A stretch of DNA of 64,000 bases, taken from Nitrospiraceae bacterium UBA6905 (GTDB taxonomy: Bacteria > Nitrospirota > Thermodesulfovibrionia > Thermodesulfovibrionales > UBA6898). The translations under genes were made by a program, and so were the position numbers. The notes below the pieces were generated by a model. The model did no database searches, had not been told where the DNA came from, and saw only the letters and a list, made by a program, of their open reading frames with translations. Positions within the stretch are counted from its first letter, which is position 1; the number at the start of each line of letters is the position of its first letter. Shown in pieces: positions 8,797 to 17,525 of this stretch. The stretch lies in contig DKBH01000104.1 in NCBI GenBank assembly GCA_002451165.1, positions 1 through 64,000 on the forward strand, read 5' to 3'.

Positions 8797-9628
8797 ATTG
8801 AATAAATACCGGCACAGGAATGAACGTAAAGATAAAGACAATGAATGCGATCAATCCCACGACTTTGCGTACCGGATCGAGCGGTATTTCAGGATAGAGT
8901 ATCGGCGGATGCTTGGAGCCGAGAAAGAACAGGAGAATCGCCCACACTGCCCAGCCGGCAAAAAGAAAAACCCCGAGGATCAGCAGCAGGCCGATCAGTA
9001 ACCGTGAAATCACTCTGTGCCGCTCACCAAGAATGGCATATGCTATATGCCCACCGTCAAGCTGGCCAACAGGGATAAGGTTAAGAGATGTGACAAAAAA
9101 ACCGATCCATCCGGCAAAGGCAACGGGGTGCAGATAAACATCAGAACCTTCGGGAACTTGACCGATAACGAGCTTTGTGAGCAAAAAAAAGAGAAGGGAG
9201 TCTCCCAGGATGATCGTCTCTCCAGAACTGCTTACCGCCCGCACATCTGAATATATCAGACCAACAACTGCAGCTATAACCGACGCCAGGAACCCTGCAA
9301 TGGGTCCTGATGAGCCGATGTCCATAAGCGCATTGCGTGTCGTTATTCGAGACCTCATGGTGATAAATGCCCCGAGGGTGCCAAAGAGCGTTGGAGCAGG
9401 AATGAAATAGGGTAGAGATGAGTCGACTCCGTGCTTCCGGGACATGAAATAGTGCGAAAATTCATGCACGAGAAGTATACCCAGTAGGGTGAGAGAGAAA
9501 GGCAGACCCTTAATAATAAGCCGTGGGTCTGCCATGATATCCGCCCCCTGGTGAAGAGCCCCGACCGTCAGCGTCGACGCAAAGGTGAGGAGAAAAAGAA
9601 CAATATGCATTAAGGGCAATTTATTCAT
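8795..9628 (-). CDS. Site-2 protease family (M50) membrane metalloprotease
   Basis: This 277-residue integral membrane protein has about six helices. The zinc motif HEFSH (HExxH) is near residue 55, and the second metal-binding motif LIPVGQLDGGH is near residue 185. A GPIAGF motif lies between them, as in S2P-type intramembrane proteases. No PDZ domain is present, unlike RseP. Such enzymes cut membrane-anchored regulators; the substrate is not evident. The ATG overlaps the rimO stop (ATGA), so it is coupled to rimO. Confidence 0.88.
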   Translation of the reverse strand: MNKLPLMHIVLFLLTFASTLTVGALHQGADIMADPRLIIKGLPFSLTLLGILLVHEFSHYFMSRKHGVDSSLPYFIPAPTLFGTLGAFITMRSRITTRNALMDIGSSGPIAGFLASVIAAVVGLIYSDVRAVSSSGETIILGDSLLFFLLTKLVIGQVPEGSDVYLHPVAFAGWIGFFVTSLNLIPVGQLDGGHIAYAILGERHRVISRLLIGLLLILGVFLFAGWAVWAILLFFLGSKHPPILYPEIPLDPVRKVVGLIAFIVFIFTFIPVPVFIQ

Positions 9629-10896
9629 CCTGCGAGAGAACCACCCAGATCATAATCATATGCCGTTTCAATTTTCGCCTGTACAAACGATCCCTTTGGA
9701 ATGCTGGGCTGACGTATCAACACAACCCCGTCGATCTCAGGCGCCTGAGAGTACATTCGGGCTACGGCCGCACTGTCGTCTGATTCGTCGACGAGCGCGC
9801 GGAAAACCCTGCCGACCAGTTGCTTGTTCCGATCCAGAGAAATGCCGGACTGTACCTTCATGATCCTTTCGCGACGCTTCTTTCTGATCGCCAGTGGTAC
9901 GTTGCCGCCGAGCGAATATGCTGCACTGCCTTCTTCCCGTGAATAGGCAAAGACTCCGAGGTGATCAAAGGCTGTATCCTGAACGAATGCGAGCATCTGT
10001 TCGAAATCTTCAGCCGTCTCTTGGGGAAACCCGGTGATCAGTGTCGTCCTGAGAGCTACTCCAGGGATTATTTTCCGTACCCGTCTGATCAGTTCCCTGA
10101 ACATCTCCCGGCTTCCCGATCGTCTCATTAGTCGGAGGATCTTCTGCTCAGTGTGCTGGAGGGGTATATCGAGATAATTACATATTTTTTCCTCTTCACC
10201 TATGATCTCCAGGAGGTTGTCAGTAATCGCTGTCGGATAGAGATAGAGGAGCCGAATCCAGAAATCGCCGCTGATGGAAGTCATGTCCTTCAGCAACCGC
10301 TCCAGGGTATATCCTGCCAGATCCCTGCCGTATGACGTGATATCCTGAGCAATAATAATGAGTTCTTTCCTGCCTGACCTTACGAGAGACTCAGCCTCTT
10401 CAAGAATGTTCTCAGGCTCCCTGCTCCTGAACCTTCCCCGAATATGAGGTATAACACAATATGAGCAGCCTCTGTCGCATCCGTCAGCTATCTTGAGGTA
10501 TGCATAGGATGATTCGGTCAGGAGGAATGGGGCAAAAGGGCGTTCCGATGGTGGAAGAAGGCTTCCGCAGAACGCAGCAATCTTTTCTTCCTCACCTATT
10601 CCGTACAGCGCATCGATTTCCGGTATCTCCTGTTTCAGTTCATCGCCGAACCTTTTTGCAAGGCAGCCAAAAACAATGAGTTTCCTCGAGCCTTTGCTCT
10701 CTGCAAGCCTGAGTATCTCGTCGACAGACTCCCGTTTTGCGTCCTCAATGAAACCGCAGGTGTTAATCAGGAGCAGATCAGCCTCATCAGAATCAGGAAC
10801 AAATGAAATGCCCTGTTCGGCGAGCCTCTTCAGAAGTTTTTCAGAGTCCACAAGGTTCTTGGGGCAGCCGAGGCTGAGAAGTGAAACTTTACCCAC
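9625..10896 (-). CDS. rimO: Ribosomal protein S12 methylthiotransferase RimO
   Basis: This 423-residue protein has the full MTTase architecture. The N-terminal UPF0004 domain has LLSLGCPKNLVDSE and further cysteines (NTCGF, FGCLAKR) for one 4Fe-4S cluster. The radical-SAM motif is CDRGCSYC, and a TRAM domain is at the C-terminus. RimO adds a methylthio group to the conserved Asp of ribosomal protein S12; the GCPKN signature separates it from MiaB. The start is GTG at 10896, overlapping the DUF2062 gene by 8 bases. Confidence 0.95.
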   Translation of the reverse strand: MGKVSLLSLGCPKNLVDSEKLLKRLAEQGISFVPDSDEADLLLINTCGFIEDAKRESVDEILRLAESKGSRKLIVFGCLAKRFGDELKQEIPEIDALYGIGEEEKIAAFCGSLLPPSERPFAPFLLTESSYAYLKIADGCDRGCSYCVIPHIRGRFRSREPENILEEAESLVRSGRKELIIIAQDITSYGRDLAGYTLERLLKDMTSISGDFWIRLLYLYPTAITDNLLEIIGEEEKICNYLDIPLQHTEQKILRLMRRSGSREMFRELIRRVRKIIPGVALRTTLITGFPQETAEDFEQMLAFVQDTAFDHLGVFAYSREEGSAAYSLGGNVPLAIRKKRRERIMKVQSGISLDRNKQLVGRVFRALVDESDDSAAVARMYSQAPEIDGVVLIRQPSIPKGSFVQAKIETAYDYDLGGSLAG

Positions 10897-11317
10897 GACT
10901 TTTCTTTACCATGCGGTACACGAGAAAAAAACTGAGGCTCCCGGATACGATCCCGAGCAGGGTTGAGCCCACAATAAACGGAAGTAGGAACGGACCAAGG
11001 GCATGGAACAATTCTCTCGCTGTAAGATGCGCCCAATTAACGTCAGGTATTATTCTGTCAATACCAAGAATTTTTGCACCGACCCAGGTACCAAACGTAT
11101 AAATCGGAACAATAGTCCACGGGTTGGTAACGTATACTCCCACGACAGTCACGAACTTATTCAGCCGTAAGATCCAGGCAGCGAAAATACCCAAGACGGT
11201 ATGAATGCCGAGAAGCGGCGACATGCCGATGAATACACCGAGGGCGAATGCAAAAGCTATCTTGCGGGGAGACTCCTTGACGGACAGGATTTGTCGAAGC
11301 TTATCTCTGAATGGCAA
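10889..11317 (-). CDS. DUF2062 membrane protein
   Basis: The core of this protein (SPRKIAFAFALGVFIGMSPL, GIHT, then TNPWTIVPIY) is the DUF2062 signature, with about three membrane helices. No ATG is available: candidate starts are TTG codons at 11377, 11341 and 11317. The last is chosen because GAGG lies about 10 bases upstream and the overlap with thiL is only 17 bases; this gives 142 residues. The family is often found with glycosyltransferases or cell-envelope genes and has no firm function. It lies between thiL and rimO in the same operon. Confidence 0.72.
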   Translation of the reverse strand: MPFRDKLRQILSVKESPRKIAFAFALGVFIGMSPLLGIHTVLGIFAAWILRLNKFVTVVGVYVTNPWTIVPIYTFGTWVGAKILGIDRIIPDVNWAHLTARELFHALGPFLLPFIVGSTLLGIVSGSLSFFLVYRMVKKSRG

Positions 11318-12287
11318 AGTGCTGGTATCCTCTTCTAGCAATATTGATACGCCTGCCCGCAGCGTTGACGACCGCAATACCCGAACGGGTAATCTCTCCT
11401 ATGCAACAGGCATCAATTTTTTTTCGGGGTGATGCGGTAAACAGCAGCTCATAGTCTTCTCCTCCGCTACATGCAAGATCGACTGCTGAAAGCCCGAGAA
11501 CTGAAGCGGCCTGCTTGAGCGCTACAGACATCGGTATATCCTGAAGACGGATTCGAGCACCAACGCCGCTCTCCCGGCAAAGCCGTTCAAGATCGATAAG
11601 AAGTCCATCGCTTACGTCAATCATAGCGGTAGCGCTGGCACAAACGACTGCAGAATTGCGCGCAACAGGCATAAGGTGTCGTTTCAGCAACGGGGCTGCT
11701 ACATGCCACGGCACGGGAAGGAGGGAGCGACTTCCCCTGCTCAGGTCAACGGTACGCTGCAGTTTCTTGAGAAGCTCAAGACCGCACGCTGCATCTCCCA
11801 ACGTGCCGGTTACATAGATCCTGTCGCCAATCACGGCACCTTTCCGCCGTATTACCGTACTGGCAGATCCGATGGCGGTTGCGGAGAGCATTAACCTGTC
11901 CGCTGCCGAGACGTCGCCGCCGATCAGCGCGACATCATAGGTCTTGAGAGCATCTTCCAGACCATCAAGAAAGTCTGTAATAAACCGAAGGGAGCAGTCT
12001 CCGCGGGCAGCGAAATTGAGCAGAACAAAACGGGGGTTGCCTCCCATGGCGAAGATATCGCTCACATTGACCGATACGAGCTTAAACCCCAGCTGAAAAG
12101 GCGATGTCCATGAAAGGTCAAAATGAACACCCTCGACCATCAAATCCGTAGTTACGAGGGTGCTGCCATCCGGCGTTATGACCGCAGCATCATCGCCAAT
12201 CCCGAGGATAAGTCCTTTTGCCCTCGATCTGAAACGCCGTCTGAGACGATCCAGGAGAGAAAGTTCGCCGATCTGTGCGAGCTTCAT
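11301..12287 (-). CDS. thiL: Thiamine-monophosphate kinase
   Basis: This 328-residue protein has the ThiL/PurM-like fold. Landmarks are ILGIGDDAAVITPDG near the start, TTDLMVEGVHFDL, SVNVSDIFAMGG, LIGGDVSAADRL, DVSDGLLIDLERL and SGGEDYELLFT. It phosphorylates thiamine monophosphate to the active cofactor thiamine diphosphate, using ATP. The position between lon and DUF2062/rimO suggests co-transcription of housekeeping genes. No TPP riboswitch was seen upstream. Confidence 0.96.
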   Translation of the reverse strand: MKLAQIGELSLLDRLRRRFRSRAKGLILGIGDDAAVITPDGSTLVTTDLMVEGVHFDLSWTSPFQLGFKLVSVNVSDIFAMGGNPRFVLLNFAARGDCSLRFITDFLDGLEDALKTYDVALIGGDVSAADRLMLSATAIGSASTVIRRKGAVIGDRIYVTGTLGDAACGLELLKKLQRTVDLSRGSRSLLPVPWHVAAPLLKRHLMPVARNSAVVCASATAMIDVSDGLLIDLERLCRESGVGARIRLQDIPMSVALKQAASVLGLSAVDLACSGGEDYELLFTASPRKKIDACCIGEITRSGIAVVNAAGRRINIARRGYQHFAIQR

Positions 12288-12298
12288 CCGCGGTCTAC

Positions 12299-14662
12299 TC
12301 AGGATCTGTGTTTTTTGCCTTTAAGCGCAACCTCGAGAACCTCTTCCATAGATTCAGCAAAAATGAATTCCATGTCCTGCTTGATATATTTCGGGATGTC
12401 CTCAAGATCTTTCTTGTTTCTTTTCGGCAGGATGACTTTTCTGATACCCATTCGCTTTGCCGCAAGGGTTTTTTCCTTCAGCCCACCTATGGGCAGCACT
12501 CTGCCCCGGAGAGTGACTTCGCCTGTCATGGCGATATTCTTATTCACCGGCCTGCCGGTAAAGACAGAAGCTACCGCCGTAGCAATGGTAATACCGGCAG
12601 ATGGACCGTCTTTCGGTATCGCGCCTGCGGGGACATGGATATGAATATCAGTTTTTGCAAAGACATCGTCTTTGATGCCGAGCGTTCCGGCTTTTGACCG
12701 CACATAACTCAGGGCTGCTTGGGCCGACTCCTTCATCACGTCTCCCAACTGACCCGTAAGGGTAAGGTTGCCCCTACCCTTCATGGTCGTAGCTTCAATA
12801 TAGATAATGTCGCCGCCTGCCTCTGTCCATGCAAGCCCCGTGGAAACGCCGATTTCATCACGCTCCATCTCTTCTTCAGGAAGATATTTTGGGACACCGA
12901 GAAAACCCTGAAGATTTTTTACCGTAATCATGAAGTTCTTTATTTTGCCTTCGGCAATCCTTTTTGCGACCTTCCTGCAGAGATTTGCGATCTCTCGCTC
13001 GAGATTACGGACGCCTGCCTCGCGGGTATACTGGGATATGAGCAAATTTAGCGCAGAATCCGTGATCGTCAGTATCCTGCTGGTCAAGCCGTGTTCATCG
13101 AGCTGTTTCGGCAAAAGATATTTTTTTGCGATGCCAAGTTTCTCTTCCGTAGTGTACCCCGACAGATAGATTATCTCCATCCTGTCTCTAAGGGGACCCG
13201 GTATGGTATCGGCAAGATTTCCCGTAGTGATGAACATGACATTCGTCAGATCAAACGGTACCGACAGATAATGATCTGCAAAGGCAAAGTTCTGTTCAGG
13301 ATCAAGTACTTCCAACAGTGCCGAGGATGGATCGCCTCGGAAGTCCATGCCGATCTTGTCCACCTCGTCGAGCATAAACACAGGGTTGTTTGTGCCTGCC
13401 TGCTTGATCCCCTGAATGATCCTTCCCGGCAAAGCCCCGACGTAGGTTCTGCGGTGTCCCCGAATCTCTGCTTCGTCCCGTACGCCTCCCAGAGACATAC
13501 GAACAAATTCTCTCCCCAGTGAACGTGCAATTGATCTCCCAAGTGAAGTCTTGCCCACACCCGGGGGTCCAATAAAACAGAGAATCGGCCCTTTCATCTT
13601 TTCCTTGATCTTGCGCACACTCAGATATTCGAGGATTCTTTCTTTCACCTTTTCAAGGTCATAATGGTCATCATTCAGTACCTTCTTGGCAGCTTTGATA
13701 TCAAGGTTGTCCCTGGTGCTTTTTGCCCAGGGAAGCTCAACAAGCCAGTCCAGATACGTTCTAATCGTAGCAGACTCTGCGCTGTCAGGATGCATCTTTT
13801 CGAGACGTTTCAGCTGTTTTTCTGCCTCTTTAAGTACCTTCTCCGGCATTGTGGCATCTTCTATCTTCTTTCTGAACTCCCTAATCTCCTCAGCACGCTC
13901 GTCGATATCCCCGAGCTCTTTTTGAATAGCTTTGAGTTGTTCTCGCAGGAAATATTCACGCTGCGATTTGTCGATCTCACCTCGAGCTTCAGACTGAATC
14001 TTCTGCTGTACTATCAGGAGCTCGATTTCCCTGCTGAGGATATCGCTGACGCGCTTCAGTTTTGTTATCGGATCGGGGATTTCAAGAATTTCCTGAGCTT
14101 GGTCAGTCTTAAGCCCCAGGTTAGAGGCAACAAGATCAGCAAGTCTGCCGGGGTCATCAAGATTCTCGATAACTACCATAATGTCAGGGAGAATCGTTTT
14201 TCCATACGATACCGCCTTGTCCAGCAGCTCTTTCACCGTCCGGATCTGCGCCTCTTCTTCGATCGTAAGCGCTGCAGGCTTCACTTCGTCTATTTTCTTT
14301 ACATTGGCTATCATGAAGGGGCTTGCCTGGGTAAAACCTTTGACTCTCGCTTTGGCAAGACCCTGCACGAGGATCTTCACCCGCCCGTCAGGAAGTTTCA
14401 GCATTCTCATGATCATCCCTACGGTACCCATCTCATACAGGTCCGAGGCCGTAGGGTTCTCAATGTTAAGGTCTTTCTGCGTAAGCAGAAGGATCATCCT
14501 GCTTTCCGCAAGCGCCTTCTCAATGGCCTTGATGGAGATCTCCCTTCCTACAAAGAGCGGGATGATCATGTAGGGGAAGACTACAATATCGCGAACCGGA
14601 AGAACCGGGATATTATCGGGGATCTGTGTCTCTTTATCGATCTCTTTTTCTTTTTCCGCCAT
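12299..14662 (-). CDS. lon: ATP-dependent Lon protease
   Basis: This 787-residue protein has the standard LonA organisation. The N-terminal LAN domain includes [20 protein letters not shown], and a coiled region follows. The AAA+ domain has Walker [13 protein letters not shown] and Walker [10 protein letters not shown]. The C-terminal protease domain has the catalytic Ser in [13 protein letters not shown] and the catalytic Lys in [14 protein letters not shown]. It degrades misfolded and regulatory proteins in the cytoplasm. A strong AAGGAGAAGGA site precedes the ATG. It lies 38 bases after galU and 11 bases before thiL. Confidence 0.98.
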   Translation of the reverse strand: MAEKEKEIDKETQIPDNIPVLPVRDIVVFPYMIIPLFVGREISIKAIEKALAESRMILLLTQKDLNIENPTASDLYEMGTVGMIMRMLKLPDGRVKILVQGLAKARVKGFTQASPFMIANVKKIDEVKPAALTIEEEAQIRTVKELLDKAVSYGKTILPDIMVVIENLDDPGRLADLVASNLGLKTDQAQEILEIPDPITKLKRVSDILSREIELLIVQQKIQSEARGEIDKSQREYFLREQLKAIQKELGDIDERAEEIREFRKKIEDATMPEKVLKEAEKQLKRLEKMHPDSAESATIRTYLDWLVELPWAKSTRDNLDIKAAKKVLNDDHYDLEKVKERILEYLSVRKIKEKMKGPILCFIGPPGVGKTSLGRSIARSLGREFVRMSLGGVRDEAEIRGHRRTYVGALPGRIIQGIKQAGTNNPVFMLDEVDKIGMDFRGDPSSALLEVLDPEQNFAFADHYLSVPFDLTNVMFITTGNLADTIPGPLRDRMEIIYLSGYTTEEKLGIAKKYLLPKQLDEHGLTSRILTITDSALNLLISQYTREAGVRNLEREIANLCRKVAKRIAEGKIKNFMITVKNLQGFLGVPKYLPEEEMERDEIGVSTGLAWTEAGGDIIYIEATTMKGRGNLTLTGQLGDVMKESAQAALSYVRSKAGTLGIKDDVFAKTDIHIHVPAGAIPKDGPSAGITIATAVASVFTGRPVNKNIAMTGEVTLRGRVLPIGGLKEKTLAAKRMGIRKVILPKRNKKDLEDIPKYIKQDMEFIFAESMEEVLEVALKGKKHRS

Positions 14663-14700
14663 TCCTTCTCCTTCGTAAGATTACTATGGTGCACAGAATG

Positions 14701-15585
14701 TTACTTTGCTCGTTTCATGTTCCGTGTTACGTCGAAGAGATATTTCTTGAAGGCCTTTGAAAGATCCGGATTGTTCAGGGCAAAATCTACCGTGGCCTTG
14801 AGGTAGCCAAGTTTGTCTCCCGCATCATATCGCTTGCCACTGAACAGATACCCGTAGATAGGTCGCTTCTGGAGGAGGATGTTGATCGCATCCGTGAGCT
14901 GAACCTCTCCTCCTTTTCCCGGTTTTGCCTTTGCAAGGATGTCGAAGATGTCAGGAGTCAGGATGTACCTGCCGATAATGGCCATGCTCGATGGTGCCTG
15001 TGCGGGGTCGGGTTTTTCAACCAGACTATTGATTCTAAAGACACTGTCCCACTCCTTCGTGCCACTGATGACACCATAGCGCTTAACTTCTTGTAGCGGA
15101 ACTTTTTCTAGTGCCAGCACGGGACTCTTGAGTTTTCTGTAGAGTTTGATCATGTCCAGCAGCAGGGTTTCTCCCGGTGGGATTATATCGTCGCTCAGTA
15201 TTACTGCGAAGGGTTCATCCTTGACAAAAGGTTTGGCACAGAGAATAGCATGGCCCAGGCCAAGAGCATATCCTTGCCTGATATAACCAAGCTTGATCTG
15301 ATTCAGCCGGTTTATTTCCTCAAGAAGCTTATCCTTTCCACTTTTTTTCAGTTTTTCTTCCAGCTCAAAGGCATAATCAAAGTGGTCTTCTATGCTTCTC
15401 TTGTGCTTACCCGTAATGATAATGAATTCCTGGATATCACACGCAAGGGCTTCCTCAACACCATACTGGATCATCGGCTTGTCCACAATCGGCAGCATCT
15501 CCTTCGGAGAAGCCTTGGTAGCGGGCAGAAATCGTGTCCCCAGACCAGCAGCAGGAAAAATCGCTTTTTTTACATCCTCTGACAT
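14701..15585 (-). CDS. galU: UTP-glucose-1-phosphate uridylyltransferase
   Basis: This 294-residue protein begins with KKAIFPAAGLGTRFLPATKA, the nucleotide-binding signature of GalU. PKEMLPIVDKPMIQYGVEEA and LGLGHAILCAKP follow, and VEKPDP and AGDKLGYL are near the sugar-binding region. It makes UDP-glucose for cell-surface polysaccharides and glycolipids. It is first in the galU-lon-thiL-DUF2062-rimO-S2P run. An extended -10 promoter lies about 30 bases upstream. Confidence 0.97.
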   Translation of the reverse strand: MSEDVKKAIFPAAGLGTRFLPATKASPKEMLPIVDKPMIQYGVEEALACDIQEFIIITGKHKRSIEDHFDYAFELEEKLKKSGKDKLLEEINRLNQIKLGYIRQGYALGLGHAILCAKPFVKDEPFAVILSDDIIPPGETLLLDMIKLYRKLKSPVLALEKVPLQEVKRYGVISGTKEWDSVFRINSLVEKPDPAQAPSSMAIIGRYILTPDIFDILAKAKPGKGGEVQLTDAINILLQKRPIYGYLFSGKRYDAGDKLGYLKATVDFALNNPDLSKAFKKYLFDVTRNMKRAK

Positions 15586-15613
15586 AACTCAACCCCTGTC
15601 ATAAAAGTTATTC

Positions 15614-15622
15614 ATTATACCA
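15614..15622 (-). promoter_or_regulatory. galU: Extended -10 promoter of the galU operon
   Basis: On the minus strand, TGG directly precedes a perfect TATAAT (15614-15619), an extended -10 element. There is no good -35 hexamer at the right distance. The predicted transcript start near 15607 leaves a leader of about 22 bases containing CAGGGG before the galU ATG. Confidence 0.55.
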
Positions 15623-15746
15623 TATATACTTGTAGAGAACTTTTCGCCTGCACAAAGAAGCTGCGAGTACTCCAAAAGCCTGAAACAACCAAATATTAAA
15701 CTTTAAGTAGTGAGTCTATCCTTTTGATTTTAATATAAATTAAGCA

Positions 15747-15833
15747 TGGTACCGGAGACCGGGATCGAACCGGTACGGTGTTGCCACCGAGGGATTTTAA
15801 GTCCCTTGCGTCTGCCAGTTCCGCCACTCCGGC
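15747..15833 (-). tRNA. tRNA-Leu (anticodon UAA)
   Basis: The minus strand folds as an 87-base class II tRNA. The acceptor arms GCCGGAG and CTCCGGT pair with one G-U; an anticodon loop CTTAAAA sits between AGGGA and TCCCT, giving UAA. There is a long variable arm (CGGTGGCAACACCG) and a T arm CCGGTTCGATCCCGG. The CCA end is encoded (15747-15749). The GGTTCGATCC box and the variable arm identify it as leucine. Confidence 0.96.
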
Positions 15834-15958
15834 AGGATTAGAAAAGTGGTTTTAATCCTATCACAAAGCCAGAAAGAGAGTCAAAAAAGCATGGGAAAAG
15901 ATGCTGACAAACCTCTCCTTATATTGGCGATGGCCCTGTCAGGAAAGCGGCAAGAGGG

Positions 15959-16195
15959 TTATTTTTTCTTGATATAGAACTCTATGACGCCGTGGCTCTC
16001 TATGGTTTCTAAAAGTTCAAGTCCGAGCCTCTGGACAAGCAGCGGAATATCGGCGCGGGTAGCTGCGTCGGTCGATACCAGATTGAGAACCTGCCCTTGT
16101 TCGAGGACGTCAATTGCCTTCTTTGCCTTCAGTACCGGCATGGGACATATTAAACCCTTCGTGTCAAGAACAACATCAGGTGCAACGATTGCCAT
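15959..16195 (-). CDS. tusA: TusA/SirA-family sulfur carrier
   Basis: This 78-residue protein starts at the ATG at 16195, preceded by GGAGAGGGGAG; an upstream in-frame TTG is less likely. It has the family motif DTKGLICPMPVLKAKKAI, whose Cys carries persulfide sulfur, and the second half LNLVSTDAATRADIPLLVQ. TusA proteins relay sulfur from a cysteine desulfurase to tRNA thiolation, molybdopterin or sulfur-oxidation enzymes. A nifS-type desulfurase lies about 1.3 kb away on the opposite strand. The C-terminal VIEFYIKKK is typical. Confidence 0.88.
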   Translation of the reverse strand: MAIVAPDVVLDTKGLICPMPVLKAKKAIDVLEQGQVLNLVSTDAATRADIPLLVQRLGLELLETIESHGVIEFYIKKK

Positions 16196-16282
16196 ACTCC
16201 CCTCTCCCAACGTAATTTCTATTCCCTGATGTTATATGACCGGTCGCCCCTGCATGTCAAATGAATCTTTCTTATTCGTCGA

Positions 16283-16567
16283 TTACTTTATCTTTTTGAC
16301 GAACTCGGCTATTGGCACCGCCGCCAGTGTCGTCATTTGTACGGAACCCCGCGAGCCGAGTTCTACAGACATCTTCATTACTGCATCATTATCCTTGGCT
16401 TCAACAATGCTCACGAAATCATGCATGCCAAGGACTGCATACTGGTCCTTCACTTTCACTCCCATCTTTGCAAGTTCCTTGTTCACCTCGAGGATGCGGC
16501 TCGGATTCTCCTTGATCGTCTTTCTTCCTTCATCGGTAAGGGTACTTAGAATAACATACGTTGGCAT
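16283..16567 (-). CDS. GYD-domain protein
   Basis: This 94-residue protein matches the small GYD superfamily. It starts MPTYVILSTLTDEGRKTIKE, with GVKVKDQYAVLGMHDFVSIVEA in the middle and LGSRGSVQMTTLAAVP near the end. The fold is a ferredoxin-like alpha/beta barrel dimer. Its function is not established. A good AAGGAG site precedes the ATG. It is upstream of tusA on the same strand, separated by 87 bases, and divergent from nifU. Confidence 0.85.
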   Translation of the reverse strand: MPTYVILSTLTDEGRKTIKENPSRILEVNKELAKMGVKVKDQYAVLGMHDFVSIVEAKDNDAVMKMSVELGSRGSVQMTTLAAVPIAEFVKKIK

Positions 16568-16656
16568 AATGCTCTCCTTTCCTGCAGATGGATTTCTACC
16601 ATCCTTATACTACCTCTTGGTCTCGAAGTCAATCATATTTTCCACTTAACCGCTTA

Positions 16657-16685
16657 TTGACATCGAACAACGGCTATGTAACGAT
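16657..16685 (+). promoter_or_regulatory. Candidate nifU promoter with the transcript start at or near the start codon
   Basis: TTGACA (16657-16662) is followed, 16 or 17 bases later, by TAACGA or AACGAT (weak -10 matches, with TG just upstream). The -10 ends about six bases before the ATG at 16692, and no Shine-Dalgarno is visible. The -35 is perfect but the -10 is weak. Confidence 0.35.
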
Positions 16686-16691
16686 GTATGC

Positions 16692-17525
16692 ATGTGGGAC
16701 TACTCTGACAAGGTAAAGGAAGCCTTTCTTCATCCCAAGAACGTCGGGGAAATAGCGGATGCAGATGCTGTAGGCGAGGTGGGAAGCATCATCTGCGGCG
16801 ATGCACTTAAACTCTTTCTTAAAATTGATAAGAAAACGGACCGCATCCTTGATGCCAGGTTCCAGACCTTCGGCTGTGCAAGTGCCATTGCAAGCTCTTC
16901 AGCTCTTACCGAATTGGTCAAGGGCAGAACACTTGACGAGGCGCTGAAGATAAGCAACCACGATATTGCCCAATATCTTGGCGGTCTCCCTGACCAGAAG
17001 ATGCACTGTTCTGTCCTCGGAAGGGAGGCACTTGAAGCTGCTATCGCCAATTACCGGGGCAAGCCCCCTATGAGAGAAGAAGCAGAAAGTGTCGTCTGCA
17101 AGTGCTTCGATGTTTCCGAAGAAAAGTTGCGAAAAGTCGCCATGGAGAACCATCTTACCACTGTTGAGGAGATCACGAACTTTACGAAGGCAGGGGGCGG
17201 CTGCGGTGAATGCATACCGAAGATTGAGGCAATACTTCAGGACGTCTGGTCGCTAATACCGTCGGAAAAACCACCAAGACCGAAAAGGATGACTAACCTC
17301 CAGAAGATTGCTCTCATAGAGGAGATCATTGAGAGCGAAATCAGGCCGGGACTGCAGGCTGACGGAGGCGACGTCGAATTGATCGATATCGAGGGTAGCA
17401 ACGTATCTATAGCACTCCGGGGCATGTGCACGGGATGTCTGATGGCCGACGTGACGATCAAAGGCATTCAGTCCAAGCTTCGGGAGTTGGTAAGTAATGA
17501 CCTCGTGGTCGAGGCGATTCAGTGA
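16692..17525 (+). CDS. nifU: Iron-sulfur cluster assembly scaffold NifU (three domains)
   Basis: This 277-residue protein has all three NifU parts. The N-terminal IscU-like domain (1-125) keeps its three cysteines and the Asp (IICGDALK, TFGCASAIAS, MHCSVLG). A central BFD-like 2Fe-2S domain has VVCKCFDVSEE and GGGCGECIPKIE. The C-terminal NifU domain has GMCTGCLMADVT. It assembles Fe-S clusters using sulfur from NifS, whose start codon overlaps its stop. The start is the only in-frame ATG in its context and has no Shine-Dalgarno. No nitrogenase genes are in the window, so a general or anaerobic Fe-S role is likely. Confidence 0.95.
   Translation: MWDYSDKVKEAFLHPKNVGEIADADAVGEVGSIICGDALKLFLKIDKKTDRILDARFQTFGCASAIASSSALTELVKGRTLDEALKISNHDIAQYLGGLPDQKMHCSVLGREALEAAIANYRGKPPMREEAESVVCKCFDVSEEKLRKVAMENHLTTVEEITNFTKAGGGCGECIPKIEAILQDVWSLIPSEKPPRPKRMTNLQKIALIEEIIESEIRPGLQADGGDVELIDIEGSNVSIALRGMCTGCLMADVTIKGIQSKLRELVSNDLVVEAIQ

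Noticed and set aside
12288..12298. TPP-type regulatory element near thiL
   Set aside because: The gap to lon is only 11 bases, with no room for a riboswitch.
13664..14806. Long plus-strand frame of 380 codons across lon
   Set aside because: It lies entirely opposite the well-conserved lon gene and the galU 3' end; the predicted protein is rich in Phe, Arg and Leu with no domain.
15586..15746. Possible riboswitch or T-box between tRNA-Leu and galU
   Set aside because: AT-rich with no stable hairpins or conserved boxes. The extended -10 promoter explains it.
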